Part shown: piece by piece, positions 9,339 to 18,559 of the stretch
Layout: each line of letters starts with the position of its first letter
Numbering within the stretch: the stretch's first letter is position 1
NCBI RefSeq assembly: GCF_003711225.1
Contig: NZ_CP031030.1
Coordinates: 7,053,501-7,117,500 of the forward strand
From: Runella sp. SP2
Lineage (GTDB): Bacteria > Bacteroidota > Bacteroidia > Cytophagales > Spirosomataceae
Reading direction: 5' to 3'
DNA: 64,000 nt
The notes under the pieces: generated by a model
The model's database searches: none
Told to the model about the DNA's origin: nothing
The model's input: the letters and a program-made list of their open reading frames with translations, nothing else
Translations under genes and position numbers: made by a program

Positions 9339-10712
9339 ATGGAAAAAATGAAACGAAGAGCGGCTTTAGCCTCATTAGGAAGTCTTTCGTTGGGAGTGTC
9401 GGCTCCCATATTAGAAAAAGGAGAGGTTCTCCAAGCACCTTATTCCGTAAAAAAAACGAGCTTAAAAACAGACATATTAGTGGTTGGTGGAGGAACAGCA
9501 GGTGTGATTGCCGCCATTCAGGCAGGGCGTGCTGGCCGTAAAACCATTTTGGTCGAAAACGGTAGCCAATTGGGCGGCACCACTACTACTGGAGGTGTGG
9601 CCTTTCCCGGTATTTTTTTTGCGTGGGGCAAACAGGTCATTAGTGGGATTGGCTGGGAATTGGTACAGGCTGCCGTTGCCATGAACGATGATCAATTGCC
9701 GAATTTTTCTATTCCCCATGGCAAAAATCATCCACGGCATCAAGTGCGCCTTAATGGTCAGTTATACGCCATGCTCATCGAAGAAAAGTGCGTAGAAGCA
9801 GGGGTACAATTGCGTTTTTATGAAACCCCTACCAAAGTAACGCCGCAAAAAAATGGTTGGCTGGTGCAAACGATGGGAAAAGGAGTTATTGCCGAAATCT
9901 CTTGTAACCAACTCATTGACTGTACAGGAAACGCATTTGTGACCTCAATGGCAGGTTATCCTGTATTACGCGAAGCCGAGACGCAACCAGGTTCATTAAT
10001 GTTTCAAATTGGAGGGTATGATTTTAAATCGTTGGATCTAAAGCTGATTCAAGCGCGTTACCAAGAAGCTATTCAAAAAGGTGAGTTGGTAAAAACCGAC
10101 TTTCGTAACAATATCGCAGGGGTTTTACGCTCGGCAGGTGACAATATTTCGCACGTTATGGGGGCTGATTCCACTACCTCCGAAACGCATACAGTGGCTA
10201 ACCTGAAAGGTCGGAAAGCGTTATTGGATACGCTACGGTTTTTGCGAACGTTGCCTGGGTTAGAAAAAACCAAACTGATTGACATGCAAAACGAAACGGC
10301 TGTTCGTGAAACATTTCGGATTGATGGTCACTACAAAATTACCCATGCGGACTACGTAACGGGCAAAATGTTCGACGATTCGATTTCGTATTCATACTAT
10401 CCGATTGACGTTCACGATGAGAACGGAGTCGTGCCCGATCACTTGAACGAGGGCATTGTTCCGACGGTTCCGTTGCGCGCGTTGGTGCCCAAAAACAGCC
10501 GTAATTTTTTGGTAGCGGGTCGTTGTGTTAGTAGTGACCGTTTGGCTAATTCGGCGTTGAGGGTACAAGCATCCTGTATGGGTATGGGGCAAGCGGCAGG
10601 AGCAGCGGCGGTATTGGCCAATCTTCAAAACAAAAGCCCTTTGGACGTATCTATCAAAGAGATTAGACAGCTTATTGAAGAGCACGGCGGCATTGTCCCG
10701 GTTTCACAATGA
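9339..10712 (+). CDS. Exported FAD-dependent oxidoreductase (FAD_oxidored family)
   Basis: 457 residues. The N-terminus KRRAALASLGSLSLGVSA looks like a twin-arginine export signal, fitting a cofactor-loaded periplasmic flavoprotein. A Rossmann FAD site follows (DILVVGGGTAGVIAAIQAG, then E at the end of the next strand) with the loop GGTTTTGG. The C-terminal NFLVAGRCVSSDRLANSALR and GMGQAAGAAA close the FAD site. Such proteins occur in Bacteroidota PULs near sulfatases and rhamnosidases, but substrate and reaction are not known to me. It sits between susD and an unknown lipoprotein gene starting 7 bases later, so it is probably part of the PUL operon. Confidence 0.85.
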   Translation: MEKMKRRAALASLGSLSLGVSAPILEKGEVLQAPYSVKKTSLKTDILVVGGGTAGVIAAIQAGRAGRKTILVENGSQLGGTTTTGGVAFPGIFFAWGKQVISGIGWELVQAAVAMNDDQLPNFSIPHGKNHPRHQVRLNGQLYAMLIEEKCVEAGVQLRFYETPTKVTPQKNGWLVQTMGKGVIAEISCNQLIDCTGNAFVTSMAGYPVLREAETQPGSLMFQIGGYDFKSLDLKLIQARYQEAIQKGELVKTDFRNNIAGVLRSAGDNISHVMGADSTTSETHTVANLKGRKALLDTLRFLRTLPGLEKTKLIDMQNETAVRETFRIDGHYKITHADYVTGKMFDDSISYSYYPIDVHDENGVVPDHLNEGIVPTVPLRALVPKNSRNFLVAGRCVSSDRLANSALRVQASCMGMGQAAGAAAVLANLQNKSPLDVSIKEIRQLIEEHGGIVPVSQ

Positions 10713-10719
10713 TACAAAA

Positions 10720-11868
10720 ATGCGTTGGAAACGGAAAAAAGTACTTAAAACGGCGTTACTCAGTATTCTATTGAGTAGCTGTTGGCTTGTTTCAAAATCG
10801 GGTGAAACTATTCGTTATTTTCAGTCGGCTACGCTTACTCTGCCCATTGCTAAAATAACGCCGTACGTGGTTGATTTTGGAGAAGAAACGGGGATGGATA
10901 CTTTATTCCAAGCTACTTCGCAAGAAGGGTACCCCGTTTCGTATTTTCGACATATCCAGAGCAATGTTTGTTTTGATGGAAAGTGTCGTATGTTGGTCGT
11001 TACGCTCTATTGGAACACAACGGGGCGTTATTTGGGGTTTGAATTGCCCAAAGGCGAGTTTTTGAGTAAAACTGATCATGAACCATTCACTTCTGGCGAA
11101 TATACCCGCCTAAGTGCTATTTTGGGAGACTCGTTGTCGCCTTTGGGAAGTTTTACCTACAATGCGATAGTACCACGTGCCGCTCCTGATACGGAGAAGG
11201 TGGACGCGATTTCGTCGCCTACCGCTCCCGATGTATTAGATCATGTCATCAAGGGTGCGGCTTACACAACCTATAAATTATGGCATTTTGTGTATGGTTC
11301 AACCCAGCGAGAAATTGAAAGGCTTACGACAAGAACACTCTCGGCTGATTTACTTTTGAAAGTTCTGGAAAGCAACGATTTGGGGGATAAAATGTGGGTA
11401 GTTCATCGTATCGGCCCCTTTATTTCAGAACACGCTTTGCTGCAAGAAAAAGTAATTTCGCTGATTGATAATAATCAGTACAATCTCTCGGTGCGGATTA
11501 TTGGGATGTTGCCAGTGGCTGACCCGCTGATTCAACGAGGGTTAGCAATGGCTTTTGTAAAACATAATTATGCGATAAAAAAACTGATTGTTGAAAAGCT
11601 AAAAACGGCCTCTTTGTTGACATCTGAGGTATTGATGCTCTTGACCTCTACACTTTCGTCGCTTCAGGGGGAATCGGTTAGTAGTTTATTGGAACTTTTT
11701 AGACTAAAAAAAGTAAATGACCTTGCAGTCAATAGGGCAGTTGCGGACTTGTTGCGAAGCGATAACTACTTTGTTGCTCGAAAAGCCTACGAATTTCTTA
11801 CAAAACAAAAAATCAACGATACTTACGTTGAACAACAGATAGTTGCCTTTGAAACCAAGCGAAAGTAA
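10720..11868 (+). CDS. Lipoprotein of unknown function, C-terminal helical repeats
   Basis: 382 residues from ATG 10720, 7 bases after the FAD oxidoreductase stop; an in-frame TTG at 10675 would overlap that gene. The leader ends in the lipobox SILLSSC. The first half is beta-rich. At about residues 161-168 the string DAISSPT resembles the Dxx(S/T)GAT flavinylation signature of FMN-binding proteins, with GA replaced by SP. It is followed by KGAAYTTYKLWHFVYG. The second half (about 190-380) is a run of amphipathic helices reminiscent of HEAT repeats. I do not recognise the family. Neighbours suggest a redox partner of the exported FAD enzyme, which is inference. Confidence 0.7.
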   Translation: MRWKRKKVLKTALLSILLSSCWLVSKSGETIRYFQSATLTLPIAKITPYVVDFGEETGMDTLFQATSQEGYPVSYFRHIQSNVCFDGKCRMLVVTLYWNTTGRYLGFELPKGEFLSKTDHEPFTSGEYTRLSAILGDSLSPLGSFTYNAIVPRAAPDTEKVDAISSPTAPDVLDHVIKGAAYTTYKLWHFVYGSTQREIERLTTRTLSADLLLKVLESNDLGDKMWVVHRIGPFISEHALLQEKVISLIDNNQYNLSVRIIGMLPVADPLIQRGLAMAFVKHNYAIKKLIVEKLKTASLLTSEVLMLLTSTLSSLQGESVSSLLELFRLKKVNDLAVNRAVADLLRSDNYFVARKAYEFLTKQKINDTYVEQQIVAFETKRK

Positions 11869-11914
11869 AACTCGACGTTCTGCTACTTCTAATGGAAAGT
11901 TACCTCGCGCTGCT

Positions 11915-13300
11915 ATGAAATCATTCAATCGTTGGTTTATTCCTTTGGTATTGAGCGTATTTGCTTTCTTTTCGTTCAAGCAGGGTTCTTCTACATCGCG
12001 GCCCAACATCATCTTCCTCCTCACCGACGACCACCGATGGAACGCCTTGGGGGCGATGGGAAATCGAATCATTAAAACGCCTCACTTAGACCAACTTGCC
12101 ACGCGTGGCGTCCTTTTCAAAAAGGCGTATGTCACGACGTCCATTTGCTGCGTGAGTCGGGCGAGTATTTTGAGTGGGCAATACATGTCGAGGCACAAAA
12201 TCGAAGATTTTAATACCAGTTTTAAGCCCGCAGCCTTTGCCAATACTTACCCAATGTTGTTGAAAAAGGCAGGTTACCAAATCGGTTTTATTGGAAAATA
12301 CGGCGTCGGAGAACCCAAAGCGCAACCTAGCAATGCGTTCGATTTTTGGGGGGGTTCGGAAAAACCACAGCCCGATTACGAAATGAAGGACGCAGAAGGC
12401 AATTTTATTCACCATACCGATAAAGTCAACAACGACATCCAGCAGTTTTTGGCGCAAACCCAATCAGATGCGCCGTTTTGCTTGTCGGTGAGTTTTAAAG
12501 CACCGCACATTCAAGACGGCGACCCGCGCCCGTTCATTGTTCAAGAGCGATACAAACCGATGTACGCCAACGATTCGATTCCTGAGCCCGAAAAAGCCGA
12601 CCCGAAATACTGGCAATCGTTTCCCGATTTTTTCCGAACCGATAAAAACATCGCCCGCGAGCGCTGGTATTTTCAGTTTGACGGAAATCGAATGTATCAA
12701 GAAAGCGTACGGCAGTATTATCGTTTGATTAGCGGCGTGGACGAAGTCGTTGGAAACATGATGAAAACCTTGCAAGACAAAGGTTTAGCTTCTAATACCG
12801 TGGTTATTTTTATGGGTGATAATGGCTATTATTTGGGCGAATACGGGATGTCGGGAAAATGGTTTGGCCACGAAGAGTCGATTCGGGTGCCGCTCATTAT
12901 GTACGACCCCCGTACTCCTCAACTTCGTAAAAAATCTTCCAATCAATTGGCGCTTAATATCGACATTGCCCCAACGATTTTAACATTAGCGGGGGTTCAG
13001 GTGCCTGCGGAAATGCAAGGCGTGAACTTGGCGGAACTTGTGACCAAGCCAAAACAACTCGCCCGAAACGCATTTTTCTACGAGCACACGTTTCTGGGTT
13101 CACCTCGTTTGCCCAAGGTGGAAGGCGTGGTACGCAACGACCTGAAATACATGAAGTACATTGAGCACAATTACGAAGAACTCTACGACCTCCGCAACGA
13201 CCCCGATGAGAAAATCAATCGGGCCAAGGACGTAAACTACCTTTCTCAACTCGAAAACATGCGCACTCAGTACCAAACTTGGAAACAAAAAGTGCGTTGA
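11915..13300 (+). CDS. Family S1 sulfatase (alkaline-phosphatase superfamily)
   Basis: 461 residues from ATG 11915, with a signal peptide. The N-terminus RPNIIFLLTDDHRW gives the calcium-binding Asp pair. The active-site motif near residue 77 reads C-C-V-S-R-A-S, where the first Cys would become formylglycine; Val stands where Pro or Ala is more common. GDNGYYLGEYGMSGKWFGHEESIRVPL supplies the remaining metal ligands and substrate-pocket residues, and the C-terminus has the usual YELYDLRNDPDE pattern. It would cut sulfate esters from a glycan in the periplasm or at the surface. Next to GH78 and GH16 enzymes it points to a sulfated, rhamnose-containing polysaccharide. Confidence 0.93.
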   Translation: MKSFNRWFIPLVLSVFAFFSFKQGSSTSRPNIIFLLTDDHRWNALGAMGNRIIKTPHLDQLATRGVLFKKAYVTTSICCVSRASILSGQYMSRHKIEDFNTSFKPAAFANTYPMLLKKAGYQIGFIGKYGVGEPKAQPSNAFDFWGGSEKPQPDYEMKDAEGNFIHHTDKVNNDIQQFLAQTQSDAPFCLSVSFKAPHIQDGDPRPFIVQERYKPMYANDSIPEPEKADPKYWQSFPDFFRTDKNIARERWYFQFDGNRMYQESVRQYYRLISGVDEVVGNMMKTLQDKGLASNTVVIFMGDNGYYLGEYGMSGKWFGHEESIRVPLIMYDPRTPQLRKKSSNQLALNIDIAPTILTLAGVQVPAEMQGVNLAELVTKPKQLARNAFFYEHTFLGSPRLPKVEGVVRNDLKYMKYIEHNYEELYDLRNDPDEKINRAKDVNYLSQLENMRTQYQTWKQKVR

Positions 13301-13387
13301 CAACCGATAGGTAGGGTAGTGAAGGATAGTTGTGGGTAGTATTTCTTTCAACTTTGCCCGTAGTAGTAGTGAAAACCCTTAACTGAT

Positions 13388-16231
13388 ATGTTTCAACGAT
13401 TTTTTTCCTTGGCAGCCGCCCTGCTGTTGGGCGTTAGCGTGTATGCACAAAGCGACCTCAAGGCCGTTTATTTACGGTGCGAATACAAAATCAACCCCGT
13501 AACGGACGTCACTCAGCCTCGTTTGAGCTGGGAGCTGACCTCGGCGGTCAACAGCCAATATCAAACGGGGTATCAAATTTTGGTGGCGACTTCGGTGGCG
13601 CTGTTGGAAGAAGGGAAAGCAGATTTGTGGGACAGTAAAAAAGTAGCAAGTGAAGCTACTTCCCAAATTGAATACGCGGGTAAACCGCTGGAATCGCGCC
13701 AAATCTGCTATTGGAAAGTAAGGAGTTGGGATAAAAAAAATGGGGCTGGCCCGTGGAGCGAACCCGCTAGGTGGGAAATGGGCTTGCTGCAAAAAAACGA
13801 CTGGAAAGCCAGTTTTATCGGGCTTAATCTGAATCATTTAGGAAAGGGAAAAGAATACCACCTACCGCCCGCCCCTTTTCTTCGCAAAGAGATTGATGTA
13901 AAAGGCCCTATCAAAAAAGCACGACTGTACGTGACGGCGCTTGGGTTGTACGAATTTCAAATCAACGGTCGGAAAATCGGGAACGACTACCTGACTCCTG
14001 GTTGGACTGACTACAACAAACGCCTTTATTATCAAACATTTGACATAAGTAAAGACCTAAAACTAGGTAAGAACGCCTTGGGTTCTATCCTTTCTTACGG
14101 TTGGTATGCGGGTTATTTGGGGTATGCGTTGCTGGTGAGAAACCCCGTTGTCAAAAACTTTTACGGAGATGTGCCCGCGCTGAAAGCACAGTTGGAAATT
14201 GAATACACCAACGGCCAAAAAGAAACGATTGCGACTGACAATACGTGGAAAGCCAACTATGGCCCCATCGTGGAGTCGGATATTCTGAACGGTGAAGTGT
14301 ATGATGCCAACAAAGAGCTAACGGGCTGGAATCAAACGGGATACAATGAGGCCGCTTGGAAAAAAGTCATTACCGTTTCGGAGAAAGCTGAGCGTCTATT
14401 TCAATCTTTCCCAGGTGACCCTGTGCGGGAAGTAGCCCGCTTAACGCCCAAAAATATCAAACAGATTGGGGCAAAGGCATATTTGATTGACATGGGACAA
14501 AACTTTGCGGGCATCATCAAGGTGCGTTTTAAAGCGGCCAAAGGCGATTCCATCCTTTTTCGGTTTGGTGAAATGCTGTATCCCGATGGCAAACTTATGA
14601 CCGAAAACCTCCGCAAGGCGCGCGGTACGGATTTGTACATTGCCAAAGGCGACCCCAACGGTGAAATCTACGAACCTCGTTTTACGTACCACGGGTTTCA
14701 GTACGTGCAAGTCGAAGGGCTACAAAATGGCCTCGGAATGAAAGATATTTTGGGGCTTGTGCTGTCGTCGGCTAGCCCCCAAGTAGGAACGTTTGAAACT
14801 GATAATGCTTTTGTGAATCAATTATATCATAATATTGTATGGACACAACAGTCTAATTATCTGGAAGTTCCGACCGATTGTCCGCAGCGTGATGAACGCC
14901 TCGGTTGGACGGGCGATGCCCAAGCGTACGTAAAAAGTGCCACGCTCAACAACGACATTGCGGCTTTTGGAACCAAATGGGTGGTGGATCTCAACGATGC
15001 TCAACTCCCCAACGGCGCCTATCCGCTGTACGCCCCTGCGCCGTCGGTTCGCAAAACCGATACCTATTCGCCTGGCTGGATGGAGGCGGGGATTGTGTAT
15101 CCGTACCAAATTTTCCGCTCCTACGGCGACACCCGAATCATCAAAACGCACTGGTCGGAAATGAAGAAATTCATGCAGTTTTTGGAAACAAAAAGCAAGG
15201 GCGAATACGTGTTTAAGGAAACGGCCTTTGCCGAAGTTGATCCCAAAGGTGGTTTTGGCGACTGGTTGAGTGTGGGCAAAAAAACGCCCCCTGATATGCT
15301 GGCTACGATGTATTACGCGTACTCCGCCCAATTGATGCAGGAAATGGCCTTGGCCATTGGCGATGAAAAAGAAGCAAGCCATTTTAAAGAGATAAATGCG
15401 AAAGTGAAGGCGGCTTTTCTCAAACATTATACCAACGCCGAAGGGAGATTTATTTGTAACGCCGCAGCGTACGGCGACGGTCGGGGTTATGTTGACGGTG
15501 AGCAAGGGTTTGAGGGACATACCCAAACGGCCTATGCTAACGCAATTTTTATGAATCTTTTGGACAGTACCCACACCCTCAAAGCGGCCAAATGGTTGAA
15601 TGAATTGGTGGTTAAAAACGGCAATAAACTCACCACGGGTTTTTTGGGCGTACGGCCGATGTTGCCCGTGCTTTCAAATACAGGTTACAGCGAAACGGCC
15701 TACAAGTTGTTATTCCAAAAAGAATATCCGTCGTGGGGTTTTGAAATTGCCAATGGTGCCAATACGATTTGGGAACGTTGGAACAGCTTCACCAAAGAAG
15801 GCGGTTTCCCCGCAGGAATGAACTCATTTAATCACTACGCGTTCGGTTCTATTTGCGAGTGGATGTTTGAAAATATGGCAGGGATTAAAGAAACGTCGCT
15901 TGGGTTTAAGACTTTCCTCATCCAACCCGAACCGATGAACGCCAATATCAACTCGCTGAAAGCTACGCATCGTTCAGTTTTTGGTACAATTACCTCGGCT
16001 TGGCAGAAAAAGGGCGACCTGATTACGATGACTATTGAAGTGCCTGTTAACACCACAGCCACGATTTGCTTGCCGCCTACGCCAACCAATAACATTACTT
16101 TCAACGGAAAAGCGCTGGTTGCCTCTACGGTTAAGCCCAAGTGGATTAACCGTCGTGAGCGCAATACGGTGACGGTTGGCTCGGGCAAATACGTGTTGAG
16201 TTACAAGAAATCGGCTTTGTCAGGGTTTTAA
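13388..16231 (+). CDS. GH78 alpha-L-rhamnosidase
   Basis: 947 residues with a Sec signal (MFQRFFSLAAALLLGVSVYAQ). N-terminal beta-sandwich domains typical of bacterial rhamnosidases (LRCEYKINPVTDVTQPRLSWEL, then SWDKKNGAGPWSEPARWE) are followed by the rhamnosidase N-domain (KARLYVTALGLYEFQINGRKIGN) and the (alpha/alpha)6 catalytic domain. The latter carries CPQRDERLGWTGDAQ near residue 500, where acidic catalytic residues of GH78 lie, and IWERWNSF. A C-terminal beta domain ends the protein. It would remove terminal alpha-L-rhamnose from oligosaccharides. A weak promoter-like CAACTTTG lies at about 13350, but a shared transcript with the sulfatase gene is equally possible. Confidence 0.94.
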   Translation: MFQRFFSLAAALLLGVSVYAQSDLKAVYLRCEYKINPVTDVTQPRLSWELTSAVNSQYQTGYQILVATSVALLEEGKADLWDSKKVASEATSQIEYAGKPLESRQICYWKVRSWDKKNGAGPWSEPARWEMGLLQKNDWKASFIGLNLNHLGKGKEYHLPPAPFLRKEIDVKGPIKKARLYVTALGLYEFQINGRKIGNDYLTPGWTDYNKRLYYQTFDISKDLKLGKNALGSILSYGWYAGYLGYALLVRNPVVKNFYGDVPALKAQLEIEYTNGQKETIATDNTWKANYGPIVESDILNGEVYDANKELTGWNQTGYNEAAWKKVITVSEKAERLFQSFPGDPVREVARLTPKNIKQIGAKAYLIDMGQNFAGIIKVRFKAAKGDSILFRFGEMLYPDGKLMTENLRKARGTDLYIAKGDPNGEIYEPRFTYHGFQYVQVEGLQNGLGMKDILGLVLSSASPQVGTFETDNAFVNQLYHNIVWTQQSNYLEVPTDCPQRDERLGWTGDAQAYVKSATLNNDIAAFGTKWVVDLNDAQLPNGAYPLYAPAPSVRKTDTYSPGWMEAGIVYPYQIFRSYGDTRIIKTHWSEMKKFMQFLETKSKGEYVFKETAFAEVDPKGGFGDWLSVGKKTPPDMLATMYYAYSAQLMQEMALAIGDEKEASHFKEINAKVKAAFLKHYTNAEGRFICNAAAYGDGRGYVDGEQGFEGHTQTAYANAIFMNLLDSTHTLKAAKWLNELVVKNGNKLTTGFLGVRPMLPVLSNTGYSETAYKLLFQKEYPSWGFEIANGANTIWERWNSFTKEGGFPAGMNSFNHYAFGSICEWMFENMAGIKETSLGFKTFLIQPEPMNANINSLKATHRSVFGTITSAWQKKGDLITMTIEVPVNTTATICLPPTPTNNITFNGKALVASTVKPKWINRRERNTVTVGSGKYVLSYKKSALSGF

Positions 16232-16243
16232 ACGCTTCCTCAC

Positions 16244-17017
16244 ATGAAAACGTTTATCTGTATTTCCCTTAGTTTTTTATGCGTTGAGGTTTGCCTCGCC
16301 CAGCGTCCCGCCCAGCCGCCGATGTCACAAGAGCAGTTTACACCCGAAAAACTAGGATACTCCCTGTTTTGGGAAGATAATTTTAATGGGAGTCAACTCG
16401 ACCCGAAAAAATGGGCGGTAAGGGGAGTGGGGCCACGCGCCTTAGGCTATGTGTCGCCCGAAGCGGTGGAAGTCAAGGACGGTTTTCTGAAATTGCACGC
16501 TATCCAAAAAGGAGATAGCATTCTGATTGGGGCGGTGGGTACTCAGGGGAAACTGATGACCAAATACGGCTATTTTGAATGTCGGGCGCAGTTGCAGAAA
16601 TCACCAGGCGTGTGGGCAGCGTTCTGGATTCAGTCGCCTGACATATCCAAGGGCGAAGACCCCGCCGTTTATGGAGCTGAAATAGATATTTTTGAATTCT
16701 TCAAAAAACTGGGTGTGGATATTGTCTCCCATAATGTACATTGGGCGTATGGCCCCAACCAAAAAAGCACGCGCGGAATGCAAAGTTACCTCAAAGGAGT
16801 GAGTGAAGGGTTTCACACTTTTGCGTTGGAATGGACGCCCGACAAATACACCTTTTTTATTGATGGGTACAAGTTTTATGAAGTCACCATCGGAATTTCA
16901 CGGATTGAAGAGTACCTTATTTTAAGCATGGAACTTCCCTCGGAAAAAAATGACCTAAGAAACACCATTTACCCCGACGTATTTTTGGTGGATTACGTGA
17001 GGGTGTATAAAAAGTAG
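16244..17017 (+). CDS. GH16-family secreted glycoside hydrolase
   Basis: 257 residues, signal peptide ending at CLAQ. It is a concanavalin-like beta-jelly-roll hydrolase. The catalytic signature E-I-D-I-F-E (nucleophile, assisting Asp, acid/base) is at about residue 146-151, preceded by GVWAAFWIQSP; DYVRVYKK is the usual GH16 end. Members cut beta-1,3/1,4 glucans or galactans; the exact specificity cannot be told. It starts 12 bases after the rhamnosidase gene and closes the PUL. A decayed partial copy of this gene lies at 18694-18904. Confidence 0.93.
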   Translation: MKTFICISLSFLCVEVCLAQRPAQPPMSQEQFTPEKLGYSLFWEDNFNGSQLDPKKWAVRGVGPRALGYVSPEAVEVKDGFLKLHAIQKGDSILIGAVGTQGKLMTKYGYFECRAQLQKSPGVWAAFWIQSPDISKGEDPAVYGAEIDIFEFFKKLGVDIVSHNVHWAYGPNQKSTRGMQSYLKGVSEGFHTFALEWTPDKYTFFIDGYKFYEVTIGISRIEEYLILSMELPSEKNDLRNTIYPDVFLVDYVRVYKK

Positions 17018-17029
17018 GTATTCTGTTGG

Positions 17030-17383
17030 TTATTGGTCTTTTGAATCGACGTGCAAAACGTGTAAAAAACGGTGCACAAAAGGGGCGAACAGAACCGAAG
17101 TTGCTGATAAAAAGGTGATTCCGCTAAAAAGTGCGTAGAAAGACGCAAAAACTTTGGCTACGTCCGAATGAAGCGTATCAACGGGTCCCATGCCTCCTAA
17201 AATCATCGCCGCATTATAAAACGAATCTACCCAACCCATGTGCGGGTCGGTAAGGTAGTGGTAGCCCATCGCCCCAATCAACCACGAAATTCCAATCATT
17301 CCGACTGCTACGGCAGCATATTTGATAACTCGACGTTGAAAACGAGGTTGAGAAATGACTTTTTGACTGTGGTGTTCAAACAT
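17030..17383 (-). CDS. Small ion-channel-like membrane protein
   Basis: 117 residues from ATG 17383 (an upstream in-frame GTG at 17452 would add 23 residues). Two membrane helices (about VIKYAAVAVGMIGISWLIGAM and ASFYALFSGITFLSATSVLF) flank a pore-loop-like stretch, DSFYNAAMILGGMGPVD. The layout helix-P-loop-helix matches two-TM potassium-channel-like proteins, but the filter position reads GGMGP instead of the TVGYG type, so selectivity is uncertain. It is convergent with the GH16 gene and divergent from the lipoprotein at 17466. A remnant of its 5' end lies at about 18905-18930. Confidence 0.65.
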   Translation of the reverse strand: MFEHHSQKVISQPRFQRRVIKYAAVAVGMIGISWLIGAMGYHYLTDPHMGWVDSFYNAAMILGGMGPVDTLHSDVAKVFASFYALFSGITFLSATSVLFAPFVHRFLHVLHVDSKDQ

Positions 17384-17465
17384 AGCATTAAGTTTTTGTG
17401 AAATTGAGAATGAAAAATAGCATTTTGCACGGTCATTTCGTAACCTTGCCAAAATTCATCACACC

Positions 17466-17918
17466 ATGAAGATTTTCTTTATTTGTGCCCTATGCTACCT
17501 ATTATGTAGCTGCGGAGAGCAATGCGGTATCACAGCCGAACCAGTAGCTGCTATCCGATTCCCCTTTCAAACAGAGGTTTCTATTTCTAAAGTGTCTATA
17601 TTGGGAGCGTTACAAGATGTGCCAAAAGGGGATGTGCAATTCCCTCTCAATCTCAATGCAGATTCCACCACTTACATTTTTACTCAAACTAATCGTATTG
17701 ATACATTAACTGTTTACTACAAAAAGCGTATCTATACTGCTAGTAATACTTGTGGTTATGTACTGGATTTAGAAGCACCCACTTCTGGTAAAACCCACAC
17801 CACTACTTTCAAACAAATTGAAGTAGAATATCGTAGTTATTATACTCCTTTGCGTGGTACCAAATCATATTACCCAGAAGAAGAAAGTGGTATTATTGTC
17901 AAAATCAATGAACTATGA
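17466..17918 (+). CDS. Small lipoprotein (DUF6452-like), first copy
   Basis: 150 residues; leader MKIFFICALCYLLCSC gives a lipoprotein with a cysteine-rich start (CGEQCGITAEP). The body is beta-rich, with FPLNLNADSTTYIF, RIDTLTVYYKK and CGYVLDLEAP. It resembles the DUF6452 family of Bacteroidota, often encoded beside a barrel-like DUF6048 protein; this assignment is from memory of the pattern. The stop overlaps the next start by 4 bases (ATGA), so the two are translationally coupled. A paralogous pair is at 18981-20143. Function unknown. Confidence 0.7.
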   Translation: MKIFFICALCYLLCSCGEQCGITAEPVAAIRFPFQTEVSISKVSILGALQDVPKGDVQFPLNLNADSTTYIFTQTNRIDTLTVYYKKRIYTASNTCGYVLDLEAPTSGKTHTTTFKQIEVEYRSYYTPLRGTKSYYPEEESGIIVKINEL

Positions 17919-18559
17919 AAAAATTAGGTTACTGGATTTTTGTATTGATGCCTCTTTCGATTCAAGCCCAAGATAGTACTTTGAAAATAAGAGCTGTTGG
18001 GATTGATGTAGTGAAGAATGTTACGCATTACGTATCTGGCTTTGATTTTCAAAATCCAATCATTGCGGAATGTTTTATACAATTTTTTACCCCTAAACCT
18101 AATCATTATTTTAGTATAAGTTTAGGCTACGCAGATATGTCACGAAAAGCCCAAAATCATTTTTTACAATCTTTTAGAGGTTATTCTGTTAAAACGAGTT
18201 GGGAACAATACAGTAAAACCAGTAGAAAATTTTTCGGCTATAGTGGGATATTCTCATACGGGACAGTAAAAGGTGAATTAGAAATTAAGGGTAATTATTT
18301 CCCTACGTACAAAACAGACACTCCCTACAACCAAGGTATAGGAGTTGCCTTAGAGGGGTTTGCTGGAACCTCAGCTTTACTGTTCAAGCGTATCGAAACG
18401 CGATTTTTACTTCGAGGTGGTGCCATTATTGCTGATATAGGTAACCCTCAATTCCCTTACTTAACAGGTTTAGGAATTTCTTATTTGCCAGAAATGCTTT
18501 CCTTTAATGTGGGAGCCACTATCCAATTATTTTATCTAATCAAACGTGTTCCTAAATAG
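17915..18559 (+). CDS. Outer-membrane beta-barrel-like protein (DUF6048-like), first copy
   Basis: 214 residues with a Sec signal ending in IQAQ. The rest alternates polar and hydrophobic residues as in a small outer-membrane barrel (YFSISLGYADMS, KFFGYSGIFSYGTVKG, FNVGATIQLFYLI). Coupled to the preceding lipoprotein, with which it probably forms a pair at the outer membrane. The G of its TAG stop is also the first base of an inverted-repeat element at 18559-18675, so that element sits exactly at the gene end. Function unknown. Confidence 0.65.
   Translation: MKKLGYWIFVLMPLSIQAQDSTLKIRAVGIDVVKNVTHYVSGFDFQNPIIAECFIQFFTPKPNHYFSISLGYADMSRKAQNHFLQSFRGYSVKTSWEQYSKTSRKFFGYSGIFSYGTVKGELEIKGNYFPTYKTDTPYNQGIGVALEGFAGTSALLFKRIETRFLLRGGAIIADIGNPQFPYLTGLGISYLPEMLSFNVGATIQLFYLIKRVPK

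Noticed and set aside
14822..15574. 250-codon open frame opposite the rhamnosidase
   Set aside because: Shadow frame inside a certain GH78 gene.
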